Part shown: piece after piece, positions 36,850 to 44,979 of the stretch | How the letters are laid out: the number at the start of each line of letters is the position of its first letter | Position numbering within the stretch: the stretch's first letter is position 1 | DNA from: Dechloromonas sp. ZY10 | Lineage (GTDB): Bacteria; Pseudomonadota; Gammaproteobacteria; Burkholderiales; Rhodocyclaceae | Assembly (NCBI RefSeq): GCF_041378895.1 | Contig: NZ_CP144212.1 | Span: forward strand, 895,001 to 959,000 | DNA: 64,000 nt | Reading direction: 5' to 3' | Translations under genes and position numbers: made by a program | The notes under the pieces: model-generated | What the model was told of the DNA's origin: nothing | The model's database searches: none | Seen by the model: only the letters and a program-made list of their open reading frames with translations

Positions 36850-37860
36850 TTACAGCATTTGCTCGCCACCGGCGCCGCCGAGAACGATTTGCCCTTCGTC
36901 GGCCAGGCGGCGAACCACCTTGAGAATTTCCTTCTGTTCGGCTTCGACTTCGGAAACTCGAACCGGGCCGCGTGATTCCAGGTCTTCGCGCAGCATTTCT
37001 GCCGCCCTCTGCGACATGTTTTTGAATACCTTTTCCCGCAATTCGGGGGATGCACCCTTGAGCGCAAGAATCAGCGAGTCAGACTGGATTTCGCGCAGGA
37101 TGAGCTGGATCGAGCGATCGTCGATATCCATCAGGTTCTCAAAGACGAACATTTCATCAATGATTTTCTGCGCAAGATCGGGGTCGTATTCGCGGATAGC
37201 ATCAATGACCGAGGTTTCATTTGCGGTGCCGATGAAGTTGAGAATTTCCGCCACCGTGCGAACCCCGCCCATTGCGGCCCGCTTGATATTGGTTGAACCA
37301 GCCATGATCCGGGTCATCGCCTCGTTGAGCTCGCGTAGCGCGACCGGTTGGATGCCTTCCAGAGTGGCTATTCGCAATACGACATCATTGCGTAGTCGCT
37401 CGGTGAACTGGGCCAGAATTTCGCTGGCATGGTCGTGTTCCAGATGTACCAGGATCGTGGCAATAATCTGTGGGTGTTCGTTCTTGATCAGGTCGGCAAC
37501 GGTGGAGGCGTCCATCCACTTCAGGCTATCGATGCCTGAGGTTTCGCTGCTGTTAAGGATGCGCGAAATAAGGTTCGACGCTTTGTCATCACCCAGCGCC
37601 TTGGTCAGAACCGAGCGAATGTAGCTGTCGGTATCCACGTGCACTGCAGACTGTTCTTCGGCAATCTGGTGAAATTCGTCGAGAACGGCTTCAATTTTTG
37701 CCCTGGGTACCGACTTCAGCGTAGCCATTGCGTGGCCAAGTTTTTGCACTTCTCGTGGGCCGAGGTTTTTCAGCACTTCTGCCGCACCTTCCTCTCCCAG
37801 TGCAATCAGCAAGGTTGCGCTTTTTTCCAGGCCCTCATCCGGATTATTGCTAGCCGCCAT
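36850..37860 (-). CDS. fliG: Flagellar rotor protein FliG
   Basis: C-ring rotor protein that contacts the stator. The 336-residue product has the N-terminal FliF-binding domain (LEKSATLLIALGEEGAAEVL), the middle domain with EHPQIIATILVHLEHDHASE, and the C-terminal torque domain with the charged helix (MFVFENLMDIDDRSIQLILR and the conserved ALKGASPELREKVFKNMSQR). It overlaps fliF by 11 bp. Confidence 0.97.
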   Translation of the reverse strand: MAASNNPDEGLEKSATLLIALGEEGAAEVLKNLGPREVQKLGHAMATLKSVPRAKIEAVLDEFHQIAEEQSAVHVDTDSYIRSVLTKALGDDKASNLISRILNSSETSGIDSLKWMDASTVADLIKNEHPQIIATILVHLEHDHASEILAQFTERLRNDVVLRIATLEGIQPVALRELNEAMTRIMAGSTNIKRAAMGGVRTVAEILNFIGTANETSVIDAIREYDPDLAQKIIDEMFVFENLMDIDDRSIQLILREIQSDSLILALKGASPELREKVFKNMSQRAAEMLREDLESRGPVRVSEVEAEQKEILKVVRRLADEGQIVLGGAGGEQML

Positions 37861-39601
37861 TTACGCCCATCCAGTCCTTGATGATATTTGCTACCGCCTT
37901 GGGGTCGGCGTGAGCGAAGTCACGCGCCTTTTGCACCTTGATTGCATAATGGTCGATCCGGACTTCCGTCCCTTCTTCGTCGTCCTCTCCATCGTAGCCT
38001 TCGACGCCCGGCATACGCGCGGCAATTTCCTCCGGCGAGGCACTTTCTTCGGGTTCCGGGGGGGGCGGGAACATTGTGTCAAGCGAAGGCTTGATCACCT
38101 TGGCGTAGAGGGCAAAGATGATGGCTGCGATGAGCAGATACTTGAGCAATTCACGCAGGTAGGCAATATTTTCCGGGTCTTTCCATAGCGGAGGAGAGGC
38201 ATCGGCCTTGTCGCTCTCGGTAAACGGTGCGCTGACCACCGACAGGCTATCGCCCCGCTCGCGGCTGAAACCCATGGCTTCACGGACCAGGTCGCTGACT
38301 TGTTTGATTTCGTTTTCGTTGAGTGGGCGCGTCAGTGGCTTGCCGTTTTTGTCGCTGTCCTTGCGATGATTGACGACAACTGCAGTGGTCAGTCGGCGGA
38401 TCGAACCAATCGCGTGCTTGGTATGGCGAATGGTTTTGTCCACCTCATAGTTGATGGTTGCAGTCTTGCTGGCGTTAAGAGGCTGGCCGACAGTATTGAG
38501 GGGGGCGTTGATTCCGGCGACTTCAATCCGCCCCTGCGGGTCACCAGGTTTGGCCTGGGTTTGTGCTGGTGCGCCACCAACTTGGGGTTGAGTGATTGGT
38601 GCGGTGGCGGGGACCGGGGGCTGGTTGGTCAAGGCGCCTGGCACGCCGCCGGTAAAGGAGTTCACGCCAGCAGTTTCATTGTTTTGTTGGCTGCGGATTG
38701 AACTCGCCTCTGGGGCGCTGTTCGGGCGGTAAATTTCTGCGGTCTGCTCGTTTTGTGAAAAGTCGAGGTCTGCAGCAACCTGCACCTTGAAGTTGTCGGT
38801 TCCGAATACTGGCTTGAGAATCTCTTCAATCCGCTTGACGATCCCGTCTTCGACCTCTCTGACATACTGAATCTGCACCGGGTCGAGGCCAGCTTCCATA
38901 AGCTTGCTCTTGACTTGCTGGTTCAGAGTTCCGTTCTGGTCGATGATGGTTACATTGGCTGCAGTGAGTTGGGGAACGCTCGAGGCGACGAGATGCTTGA
39001 TGCCGGCAATCTGTGTCTGATCGAGGCTGCGGCCTGGATGCAGGTTAAGCATGATCGACGCAGTCGGCTTCTGATCTTCGCGGACAAAAACCGAGGGTTT
39101 GGGCATGGCGAGATGGACGCGGGCGTTTTGCACTGCGGCGATCGACTGGATGGTCCGGGCCAGTTCACCTTCCAGTCCGCGCTGGTAATTCACCTGTTCG
39201 GCGAACTGGCTGGTCCCGAATTTCTGGTTTTCCATCAGTTCAAAGCCGACCATCCCGCCTCTGGGTAGGCCCTGCGACGCCAGTTTGAGGCGAACTTCAT
39301 GCACTCGGTTGGCGTGGATCATCAGGGAGCCGTTATCGGCGTAACGATGGGGAATATTCTGCTGTTCGAGGATGGCAACGATCGCTCCGCCATCTTTCTC
39401 TCCCAGGTTGGAAAAAAGAACCTTCCATTCGGGCTGTCGGCTCCACAGGATGGTACCGATGATCAAGGCGATGATGGCGGCAAGTGCCACCATCAGCATG
39501 ATTTTTTGCTGGTTGCCGAGCCGGTTGAAGGCTTCACGCAGGCGCTGGAGCTGGTTTTGCTCCGGCGGGGCGTCTGCGGTGGTCTCTGTTGCTGCGTCCA
39601 T
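37850..39601 (-). CDS. fliF: MS-ring protein FliF
   Basis: Builds the MS ring in the inner membrane. The 583-residue product has two membrane helices (about 34-53, KIMLMVALAAIIALIIGTIL; and about 455-480, LLKYLLIAAIIFALYAKVI), a periplasmic YscJ-like part with NYQRGLEGELARTIQSIAAV, and a C-terminal FliG-binding tail (VQKARDFAHADPKAVANIIK). It heads the reverse fli run. The ribosome-binding site is weak and no clear promoter is visible in the 115-bp divergent gap before fleS. Confidence 0.96.
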   Translation of the reverse strand: MDAATETTADAPPEQNQLQRLREAFNRLGNQQKIMLMVALAAIIALIIGTILWSRQPEWKVLFSNLGEKDGGAIVAILEQQNIPHRYADNGSLMIHANRVHEVRLKLASQGLPRGGMVGFELMENQKFGTSQFAEQVNYQRGLEGELARTIQSIAAVQNARVHLAMPKPSVFVREDQKPTASIMLNLHPGRSLDQTQIAGIKHLVASSVPQLTAANVTIIDQNGTLNQQVKSKLMEAGLDPVQIQYVREVEDGIVKRIEEILKPVFGTDNFKVQVAADLDFSQNEQTAEIYRPNSAPEASSIRSQQNNETAGVNSFTGGVPGALTNQPPVPATAPITQPQVGGAPAQTQAKPGDPQGRIEVAGINAPLNTVGQPLNASKTATINYEVDKTIRHTKHAIGSIRRLTTAVVVNHRKDSDKNGKPLTRPLNENEIKQVSDLVREAMGFSRERGDSLSVVSAPFTESDKADASPPLWKDPENIAYLRELLKYLLIAAIIFALYAKVIKPSLDTMFPPPPEPEESASPEEIAARMPGVEGYDGEDDEEGTEVRIDHYAIKVQKARDFAHADPKAVANIIKDWMGVNGG

Positions 39602-39716
39602 CGGGCTCGTTGGCGAAGGTTTCTAAGGCGAAAAAATTGAAGAATCAAACAGGAAGCGAAATTTTCCTAGAAATATTCTACTATTACCCGCGCTGAATTC
39701 GCTCCCCTTCTTTTCA

Positions 39717-40934
39717 ATGTCTGATTCTTCCTCTGCCCTTCAGGCTGCGATGCCTGCCAGCGAACCCGACGCGCGGACGCTGGAATTGCAAAAGGCGTTT
39801 GCGGTTTTTAACCAGGTTTCGCAGGAACTGACGCATGCCTACGACGCCCTTCAGGCCAAGGTCAGTTCGCTGACCGAGGAGTTGGCTGTGGCCAATGGCG
39901 AATTGCGACGCCAGTATCGTGAGAAGGAGGCTTTGTCCGAACGTTTGTCCTCCTTGCTGGATGCCTTGCCGGCCGGGGTTGTCCTGCTGGAATACGGTGC
40001 TGTCGTGTCGGCGCTGAACCCGGCAGCGGCAGCAATGTTCGGGGCCGGGGTGGTGGGCAGCCATTGGGGGGACGTGGTGAGCACTTTCCTCGAGCCGACA
40101 GTGACGGTCGGCGAGTGGATTTTAAAAGGGCGGCGGGTATCAATTGCCGAAAGCATGCTGCCTTCGACTGGTGGCAAGATTTTGCTAGTCCATGATGTCA
40201 CTGCGGCTCATCAGATGAAAGCGGAGTTGGAGCGCAGCCAGCGTCTGGCCGCGATGGGGGAAATGGCCGCCTCGCTGGCGCATCAGCTGCGAACGCCATT
40301 GGCAACCGCCTTGCTCTATACTTCCAATCTTGCGCAGCCGGGTATTCCCGATGAGGCGCGCGCGCGTTTTTCTGACAAAGCTGGGACTCAATTGCGCCGC
40401 CTTGAGCGCCTGATTCAAGATGTCCTGCTGTTTGCCCGGGGCGAGAGTATCGGGCGCGACCTGATTCCGGCGCCGGACTTATTGCTGGAGGCTGCCCAGA
40501 CTGTCGAGCCGCTGATGCGACAGCAAAATATCGTGTTTTCCACGGTCGACCGCAGCAATGGAACAGTTTTGGTAGGGAGCCGCAAAGCCTTGCTGGGGGC
40601 CTTGGTCAGTTTGCTGGAGAATGCGATGCAGGCCATCGTACCGCAGGGAGGGCGAGTGACCCTGACGGCAACTCAAGTTGGCGATGTGCTGGCCTGGTCG
40701 GTCAAGGATGATGGGCCGGGAATTGGCAAGGAAACCTTGCAGCGTATCTTTGAGCCATTTTTTACGACCAAGGGCCAGGGTACCGGGTTGGGATTGGCGA
40801 TTGCGCTTGGTGTGGCCCGTGCCCACGGCGGATTGATTGAAGCGGTTTCGGAGCCCGGTCAAGGAGCCGAGTTTGTAATGACTTTGCCGGCGATGCCGGC
40901 TGAGCAGGGAATGGTAGAACATGTCGGAACATAA
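39717..40934 (+). CDS. fleS: Flagellar sensor histidine kinase FleS/FlrB type
   Basis: Soluble kinase partner of FleR. The 405-residue product has no membrane helix; it has an N-terminal coiled coil (about 20-80), a PAS-like domain (about 80-160), a dimerisation domain with phosphoacceptor His189 in ASLAHQLRTPLATALLY, and an HATPase domain (SLLENAMQAI; DDGPGIGKE; GTGLGLAIALG). Cytosolic PAS kinases of this layout next to an NtrC-type regulator are FleS/FlrB/AtoS-like. It overlaps fleR by 14 bp. No good ribosome-binding site precedes the ATG. Confidence 0.9.
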   Translation: MSDSSSALQAAMPASEPDARTLELQKAFAVFNQVSQELTHAYDALQAKVSSLTEELAVANGELRRQYREKEALSERLSSLLDALPAGVVLLEYGAVVSALNPAAAAMFGAGVVGSHWGDVVSTFLEPTVTVGEWILKGRRVSIAESMLPSTGGKILLVHDVTAAHQMKAELERSQRLAAMGEMAASLAHQLRTPLATALLYTSNLAQPGIPDEARARFSDKAGTQLRRLERLIQDVLLFARGESIGRDLIPAPDLLLEAAQTVEPLMRQQNIVFSTVDRSNGTVLVGSRKALLGALVSLLENAMQAIVPQGGRVTLTATQVGDVLAWSVKDDGPGIGKETLQRIFEPFFTTKGQGTGLGLAIALGVARAHGGLIEAVSEPGQGAEFVMTLPAMPAEQGMVEHVGT

Positions 40935-42294
40935 TTTGCCTGTGCTGGTGGTCGAGGACGACCCGGGGTTGCGCGAAGCGATTGGCGATACGCTGGAGCT
41001 GGCCGGGCGTCCCTATGTCGCTGTCGATGGTGGCGAACAGGCGCTCAAGGTGCTGGCGGAGCAGGCTTTTTCGATTGTAGTGAGCGATGTGCGGATGATG
41101 CCGATGGACGGTATCACCCTGCTCAAGGAAATCCGCGCCAGGTTGCCGCACTTGCCGGTCGTTCTGATGACTGCCTACGCAGAGGTGGAAAAGGCGGTCG
41201 ATGCAATGCGCTCGGGCGCCTGCGATTTTTTGCTTAAGCCTTTTGAGCCAGGGGCCTTGCTGGCTCACATCGGAAAATATGAGTTGCAGCCGGAGTCGGG
41301 CGAAGCCGGTCCGGTTGCCAATGACCCGGCAACGCAGGAAATGTTTGCCATGGCCAGGCGGGTTGCGCAGACGGATGCTACGGTGTTGCTCACCGGCGAA
41401 TCGGGTGTCGGCAAGGAGGTGGTGGCGCGCTACATTCACCGGCATTCTGCTCGTGCCGATGGTCCTTTTGTGGCCATCAATTGCGCCGCGATCCCCGATA
41501 GTCTGCTTGAGGCAACCCTGTTTGGCTATGAGAAGGGGGCGTTTACCGGCGCTCAGCAAGCTCAGGCGGGCAAATTCGAGCAGGCTCAGGATGGAACGCT
41601 GTTGCTAGATGAGGTGACCGAGATGCCGATGGGACTGCAGGCCAAGCTGTTGCGGGTGCTGCAGGAGCGTGAGGTCGAGCGGGTGGGGGGCAAGAAACCG
41701 GTGGCGCTCAATATTCGGGTTGTGGCAACGTCCAACCGGAATATGGCTGAAGCGGTTGCTAAAGGCGTATTCCGTGAGGACCTGTTTTACCGGCTCAACG
41801 TATTCCCGGTCGATATTCCTTCGTTACGTGAGCGGCCGCAAGATGTGTTACCGCTGGCCCGGCATTTCCTGCTGGAGCACGGACAGCGTTTCGGTCGCAG
41901 CGGCGTACGCTTTTCCGCTGCTGCGGAAGATGCGCTGCGGGATTACGATTGGCCGGGCAATGTCCGCGAACTGGAAAACGTTGTCCAGCGTGCTTTGATT
42001 CTAGCGGCAGGTACGGACATCCAAGCCAAGGATCTGAAACTTCCGGGGGGAAGCGTTGCCAAAGCAGGTGAGCTTGATTCGTCGATTCGCGGTGACTTGG
42101 ACAGCGGCGATAGTTCTCATGAAATGCCGAAAAAGGTCGATAATATGAAGGACTTGGAGCGTGAACACATCCTGCGCACGCTGTCCGAGGTGGGCGGCTC
42201 CCGCCGCTTGGCAGTTGAGCGTCTTGGTATTTCGGAAAGAACCTTGCGTTACAAGTTGCAGCAGTATCGCGAAGAGGGTTATTGGCAGGATTGA
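40921..42294 (+). CDS. fleR: Sigma-54-dependent flagellar regulator FleR/FlrC type
   Basis: NtrC-family activator of middle flagellar genes. The 457-residue product has a receiver (phosphoacceptor Asp56 in VVSDVRMMPMDG), an AAA+ domain with Walker A GESGVGKE (159-166), the sigma-54-contacting loop GAFTGA (206-211) and LLLDEVTEMP, and a C-terminal Fis-type helix-turn-helix (SRRLAVERLGISERTLRYKL). It lies directly before the sigma-54 promoter of fliE, and other candidate targets are flgB, fliK and fliC2. Confidence 0.93.
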   Translation: MSEHNLPVLVVEDDPGLREAIGDTLELAGRPYVAVDGGEQALKVLAEQAFSIVVSDVRMMPMDGITLLKEIRARLPHLPVVLMTAYAEVEKAVDAMRSGACDFLLKPFEPGALLAHIGKYELQPESGEAGPVANDPATQEMFAMARRVAQTDATVLLTGESGVGKEVVARYIHRHSARADGPFVAINCAAIPDSLLEATLFGYEKGAFTGAQQAQAGKFEQAQDGTLLLDEVTEMPMGLQAKLLRVLQEREVERVGGKKPVALNIRVVATSNRNMAEAVAKGVFREDLFYRLNVFPVDIPSLRERPQDVLPLARHFLLEHGQRFGRSGVRFSAAAEDALRDYDWPGNVRELENVVQRALILAAGTDIQAKDLKLPGGSVAKAGELDSSIRGDLDSGDSSHEMPKKVDNMKDLEREHILRTLSEVGGSRRLAVERLGISERTLRYKLQQYREEGYWQD

Positions 42295-42296
42295 GT

Positions 42297-42312
42297 TGGC
42301 CCAATTGTTGCT
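42297..42312 (+). promoter_or_regulatory. Sigma-54 promoter of fliE
   Basis: TGGCCCAATTGTTGCT has GG-N10-GC spacing and a perfect TTGCT -12 element. It begins 3 bp after the fleR stop; the fliE ATG is 28 bp downstream, preceded by AAAGGAG. Confidence 0.8.
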
Positions 42313-42339
42313 TTTTAGTACGGGTCAAAGGAGTTGAAG

Positions 42340-42663
42340 ATGGACACGAAAGGTATCGAACAAATGTTGAATGTGCTGCGTACTACCGCAGCACAGGCTT
42401 CAGGCAAGCCAGCGACCGAGGTTCAGCCGGTATCCGGCGGGCCTGATTTTGCGCAGGTGTTGCAGTCGTCCATCGACAAGGTCAATCAGACACAGCAGCA
42501 GGCGACCCAGATGGCGGAAAAACTTGCCGCCGGCGACTCCTCGCAAAACCTGCATGAGGTAATGATTGCCTTGCAAACTGCCAGTGTTTCCTTCCAGGAG
42601 ATGGTACAGGTCCGTAATAAGCTGGTTTCCGCCTATCAGGATGTGATGAACATCCAGGTCTAA
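42340..42663 (+). CDS. fliE: Flagellar hook-basal body protein FliE
   Basis: Adaptor between MS ring and rod. The ATG at 42340 is six bases after AAAGGAG; a TTG two codons upstream is in frame but overlaps poorly with the binding site. The 107-residue product has the FliE C-terminal half: NLHEVMIALQTASVSFQEMV and QVRNKLVSAYQDVMNIQV. It appears to be a single-gene transcription unit between its sigma-54 promoter and a terminator. Confidence 0.94.
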   Translation: MDTKGIEQMLNVLRTTAAQASGKPATEVQPVSGGPDFAQVLQSSIDKVNQTQQQATQMAEKLAAGDSSQNLHEVMIALQTASVSFQEMVQVRNKLVSAYQDVMNIQV

Positions 42664-42694
42664 GGCTCGTGCTCGGCTTGCTGGTTCTTCTGGC

Positions 42695-42730
42695 AAAAAA
42701 ACGCTACGTTTACTCCGTAGCGTTTTTTTT
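42695..42730. terminator. Bidirectional terminator between fliE and fhlB
   Basis: Stem AAAAAAACGCTACG / CGTAGCGTTTTTTTT around a short loop, giving a T-run on both strands. It ends fliE on the forward strand and the fliC...fhlB run on the reverse strand; the fhlB stop codon lies within the loop. Confidence 0.9.
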
Positions 42731-43003
42731 TGCCCCGCCTTGTTCCAGTTGGTAGAGCCAGGCGAGCAACTCGGCGACTGCCATGTAGAGTTGTGCTGGG
42801 ATGTGCTCGTCAATATCTACCTGTGTAAGCAGGGCTACCAACTCTACTGATTCATGCACGTAAACCCCGTGTTCTTTCGCCTTGGCGATGATCTGTTCGG
42901 CGATTACCCCTTTGCCCCTGGCAACTACACGCGGCGCCGGATCGGTCTGGCCATAGGCGAGTGCTACTGCTTCACGTAACGGGGAGGGTTTCGGGGAGTT
43001 CAT
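42710..43003 (-). CDS. FlhB C-terminal-domain homologue (FhlB)
   Basis: The 97-residue product corresponds to only the part of FlhB that follows the NPTH autocleavage site: EAVALAYGQTDPAPRVVARG aligns with VALSY...APKVVAKG of FlhB, and AQLYMAVAELLAWLYQLEQG aligns with SALYSAVAEVLAYIYQLAGW. No membrane segment or cleavage site is present. In other bacteria such proteins (FhlB, YlqH) can replace the cleaved FlhB fragment. I start at the ATG at 43003. It overlaps the FliK-like gene upstream by 32 bp. Confidence 0.88.
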   Translation of the reverse strand: MNSPKPSPLREAVALAYGQTDPAPRVVARGKGVIAEQIIAKAKEHGVYVHESVELVALLTQVDIDEHIPAQLYMAVAELLAWLYQLEQGGAKKNATE

Positions 43004-44066
43004 GGTCAATTTGCAACTGGCTCAAGGTTAGGCCGGCATCCTCGTATTGTTGCTGTAGTTTTCCGCTGGCTTCGCGCAGGGCTTGTTCCCCCTGTTCTGA
43101 GTCCGCTCGCATGCGGATACGAATTTCACCACCCGGCAATAATTGCAGGGTGGCATCAATACCGCCGAGTTGTGGCAACTTAAGTTGCAGTCTGGTTCTC
43201 CAGCGGTTGCTATCGTCGTTATCCTGGTTGCGGTTTGGGTTCTCCTCTTCGGCGATTTCCCAGTGCATCGGTTGTCCTGGCCAGGCTTGCCCTTGCCAGA
43301 CGAATTGCTGGGTCGCCAGTGCATCCAACTGGTGCTGAACCAAGGGAACCGCATCGCGGTGTATCTCGCCACCTGCAAATACAGGAGGGCTTGCTGCCGA
43401 TGCGGGTGGAGGGAGGTTGTCTTTGCCACTGGCCGGTGGCGGGGCAAAGGCTTCTTCCGCATTGCTTGCCTGGGGGGGGAGTTTGCCCTGTGGCTCCTGA
43501 CGCAAGTGGGCTTCCGGGAGCGTTCCGTGCACCCACTTTGCCTGATGTGCTTCGTAAAACATTCCGCTTTGCCCTAGTGCCTGCTTGAGTGAAGCAGCGA
43601 GTGCTTCGGCATCAATTGGCCCGGCGGTGATCAGGGGCTGGTTGCCATTCAAGGTGATCGGAGGGGGGCGCTTGCTGTCGCGGGTGACTTCGCCAAGCAG
43701 ATCGCCGATCAGGCGGCCGGTGCTGCTGAGAGTGGTCGAGGCTGAGTCGTGGCGTGGCGTGGCTTGGCCATCGCCGGTGCCTTTGTCGCGGATGACTGCC
43801 AGCACCAGTTGACCGTCATTTTCTTGAACTTCCAGTTCCAGGGTATCGCCAGCCTTGGCCGAGAACGGCAGGGCTAGCGTCAGTTCACGTTGTCCGACCA
43901 GTGCGCGATACGCTCCATTGGGTAGCATGGCCTGGATTTCGGCCATGATTTTCTGCCCTGGGCTGAAGTCAGCCAGGGCATCGGCAATGTTTTTTACTGG
44001 TGTGGTTGCCGGGATGCTGGTGTCCAGCCCCGGGCGTAGCCTTGGGGTAAGCAGGTCGGGCAGCAT
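42972..44066 (-). CDS. Second FliK-like hook-length control domain protein
   Basis: The 364-residue product starts with a region resembling FliK-associated N-terminal domains (MAEIQAMLPNGAYRALVGQR, LALPFSAKAGDTLELEVQEN), has a Pro/Gln-rich middle, and ends with a FliK C-terminal-like domain (about 260-355: WRTRLQLKLPQLGGIDATLQ, LLPGGEIRIRMRADSEQGEQ). The core matches the P-x-L-G-x-I/V-x-x-x-L pattern of FliK. It pairs with FhlB downstream, as YlqG pairs with YlqH in Bacillus, and is preceded by fliT. Confidence 0.8.
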   Translation of the reverse strand: MLPDLLTPRLRPGLDTSIPATTPVKNIADALADFSPGQKIMAEIQAMLPNGAYRALVGQRELTLALPFSAKAGDTLELEVQENDGQLVLAVIRDKGTGDGQATPRHDSASTTLSSTGRLIGDLLGEVTRDSKRPPPITLNGNQPLITAGPIDAEALAASLKQALGQSGMFYEAHQAKWVHGTLPEAHLRQEPQGKLPPQASNAEEAFAPPPASGKDNLPPPASAASPPVFAGGEIHRDAVPLVQHQLDALATQQFVWQGQAWPGQPMHWEIAEEENPNRNQDNDDSNRWRTRLQLKLPQLGGIDATLQLLPGGEIRIRMRADSEQGEQALREASGKLQQQYEDAGLTLSQLQIDHELPETLPVT

Positions 44067-44127
44067 GTGTGGCTATCCTCCCGGTAAGTTGGTACTCAGA
44101 AACGGAGTCTCGTTTGCTTGAACCGGA

Positions 44128-44442
44128 TCAAGGCGAGTAAATATTATTCAGTCGGCTGGTGTTTTGCTGGCTGGACAACTCGTGTCGGAGATCGGCCAGT
44201 CGCTCTTGGAGGAGCGGGCGAATTTTTTGTTCAAGGACGATAAAAGTGTCTGCTTGCTGCAGCAATTCGGGGCGGCTAGACAATTCGATTCGATTAAGCA
44301 TCTCGCAGAGCTGCCCGATTTCCGGGGCTAATTCGACGATGTCGTCCCATGCCTGAATGGCTAGTAAATGCTCAAGGCGGCGGCTGGTATCGACCAGTCT
44401 GTTCAATTCGATGCTGCCGCCGGCAGAGAGATTGGAGGTCAT
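44128..44442 (-). CDS. fliT: FliT-like flagellar chaperone
   Basis: Probable chaperone of FliD. The 104-residue product is all helical, with SRRLEHLLAIQAWDDIVELA and PLLQERLADLRHELSSQQNT, of the length and composition of FliT. Identity rests mainly on context: it overlaps fliS in an ATGA junction and follows fliD-fliS, the usual fliDST order. FliT proteins are poorly conserved. Confidence 0.75.
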   Translation of the reverse strand: MTSNLSAGGSIELNRLVDTSRRLEHLLAIQAWDDIVELAPEIGQLCEMLNRIELSSRPELLQQADTFIVLEQKIRPLLQERLADLRHELSSQQNTSRLNNIYSP

Positions 44443-44909
44443 GCAGCACCGTAGCTGCGCGGAACTGCTTCCGGCTGTTGGCTGAGATTGGGGGCGGTGG
44501 GCTGGAATTCACTGGCGCTGGGCTGTTCGCCAATGGCTTTCCAGGCATCGCGGATTTCGCTCATTAACCTAATAACCTCATCCAGCCTGTCCGGGGTGTT
44601 TTTCATGTTGGCCATCAGCAATTGGTGGCACATGTATTCGTAAAGGGCGTCGAGGTTCTGAGCTATCTCGCCACCGGCATCCAGGTCGAGGCTGGTGCGC
44701 AACCCTTCATCAATCAGGGCGATCGCTTTGGAGATGGCTTCGCCCTTTCCTGGGATGTCACCCTCCGTCATTCGGGCTTTTGCAATATTGATTGCGACCA
44801 GTGAGCCCTCCATGAGCAACAAAATTAGGCTATGGGGGGATGCGCTGCTGACCGAGGTTTCGATCTCGACTTGTTGGTACTGATTGACTCCGCGTGCCTG
44901 GCTGAACAT
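44439..44909 (-). CDS. fliS: Flagellin export chaperone FliS
   Basis: Binds the disordered C-terminus of flagellin in the cytoplasm. The 156-residue product has the FliS signature: QYQQVEIETSVSSASPHSLI, LLLMEGSLVAINIAKARMTE and NLDALYEYMCHQLLMANMKN. The last 25 residues are an unstructured Ser/Pro/Gln tail. Preceded by AAGGA. Confidence 0.94.
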   Translation of the reverse strand: MFSQARGVNQYQQVEIETSVSSASPHSLILLLMEGSLVAINIAKARMTEGDIPGKGEAISKAIALIDEGLRTSLDLDAGGEIAQNLDALYEYMCHQLLMANMKNTPDRLDEVIRLMSEIRDAWKAIGEQPSASEFQPTAPNLSQQPEAVPRSYGAA

Positions 44910-44979
44910 GGCTATTCCTTGAAGCTATCCGATTGGGGGCAGTCTGTGTCTTGGAGTGACTGTTATCCGCGCGGGAATT

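Noticed and set aside
39692..39706. Reverse-strand GG-N10-GC site upstream of fliF
   Set aside because: Only the GG and GC and two other bases fit; the -12 box lacks TT. Too weak to call a sigma-54 promoter.
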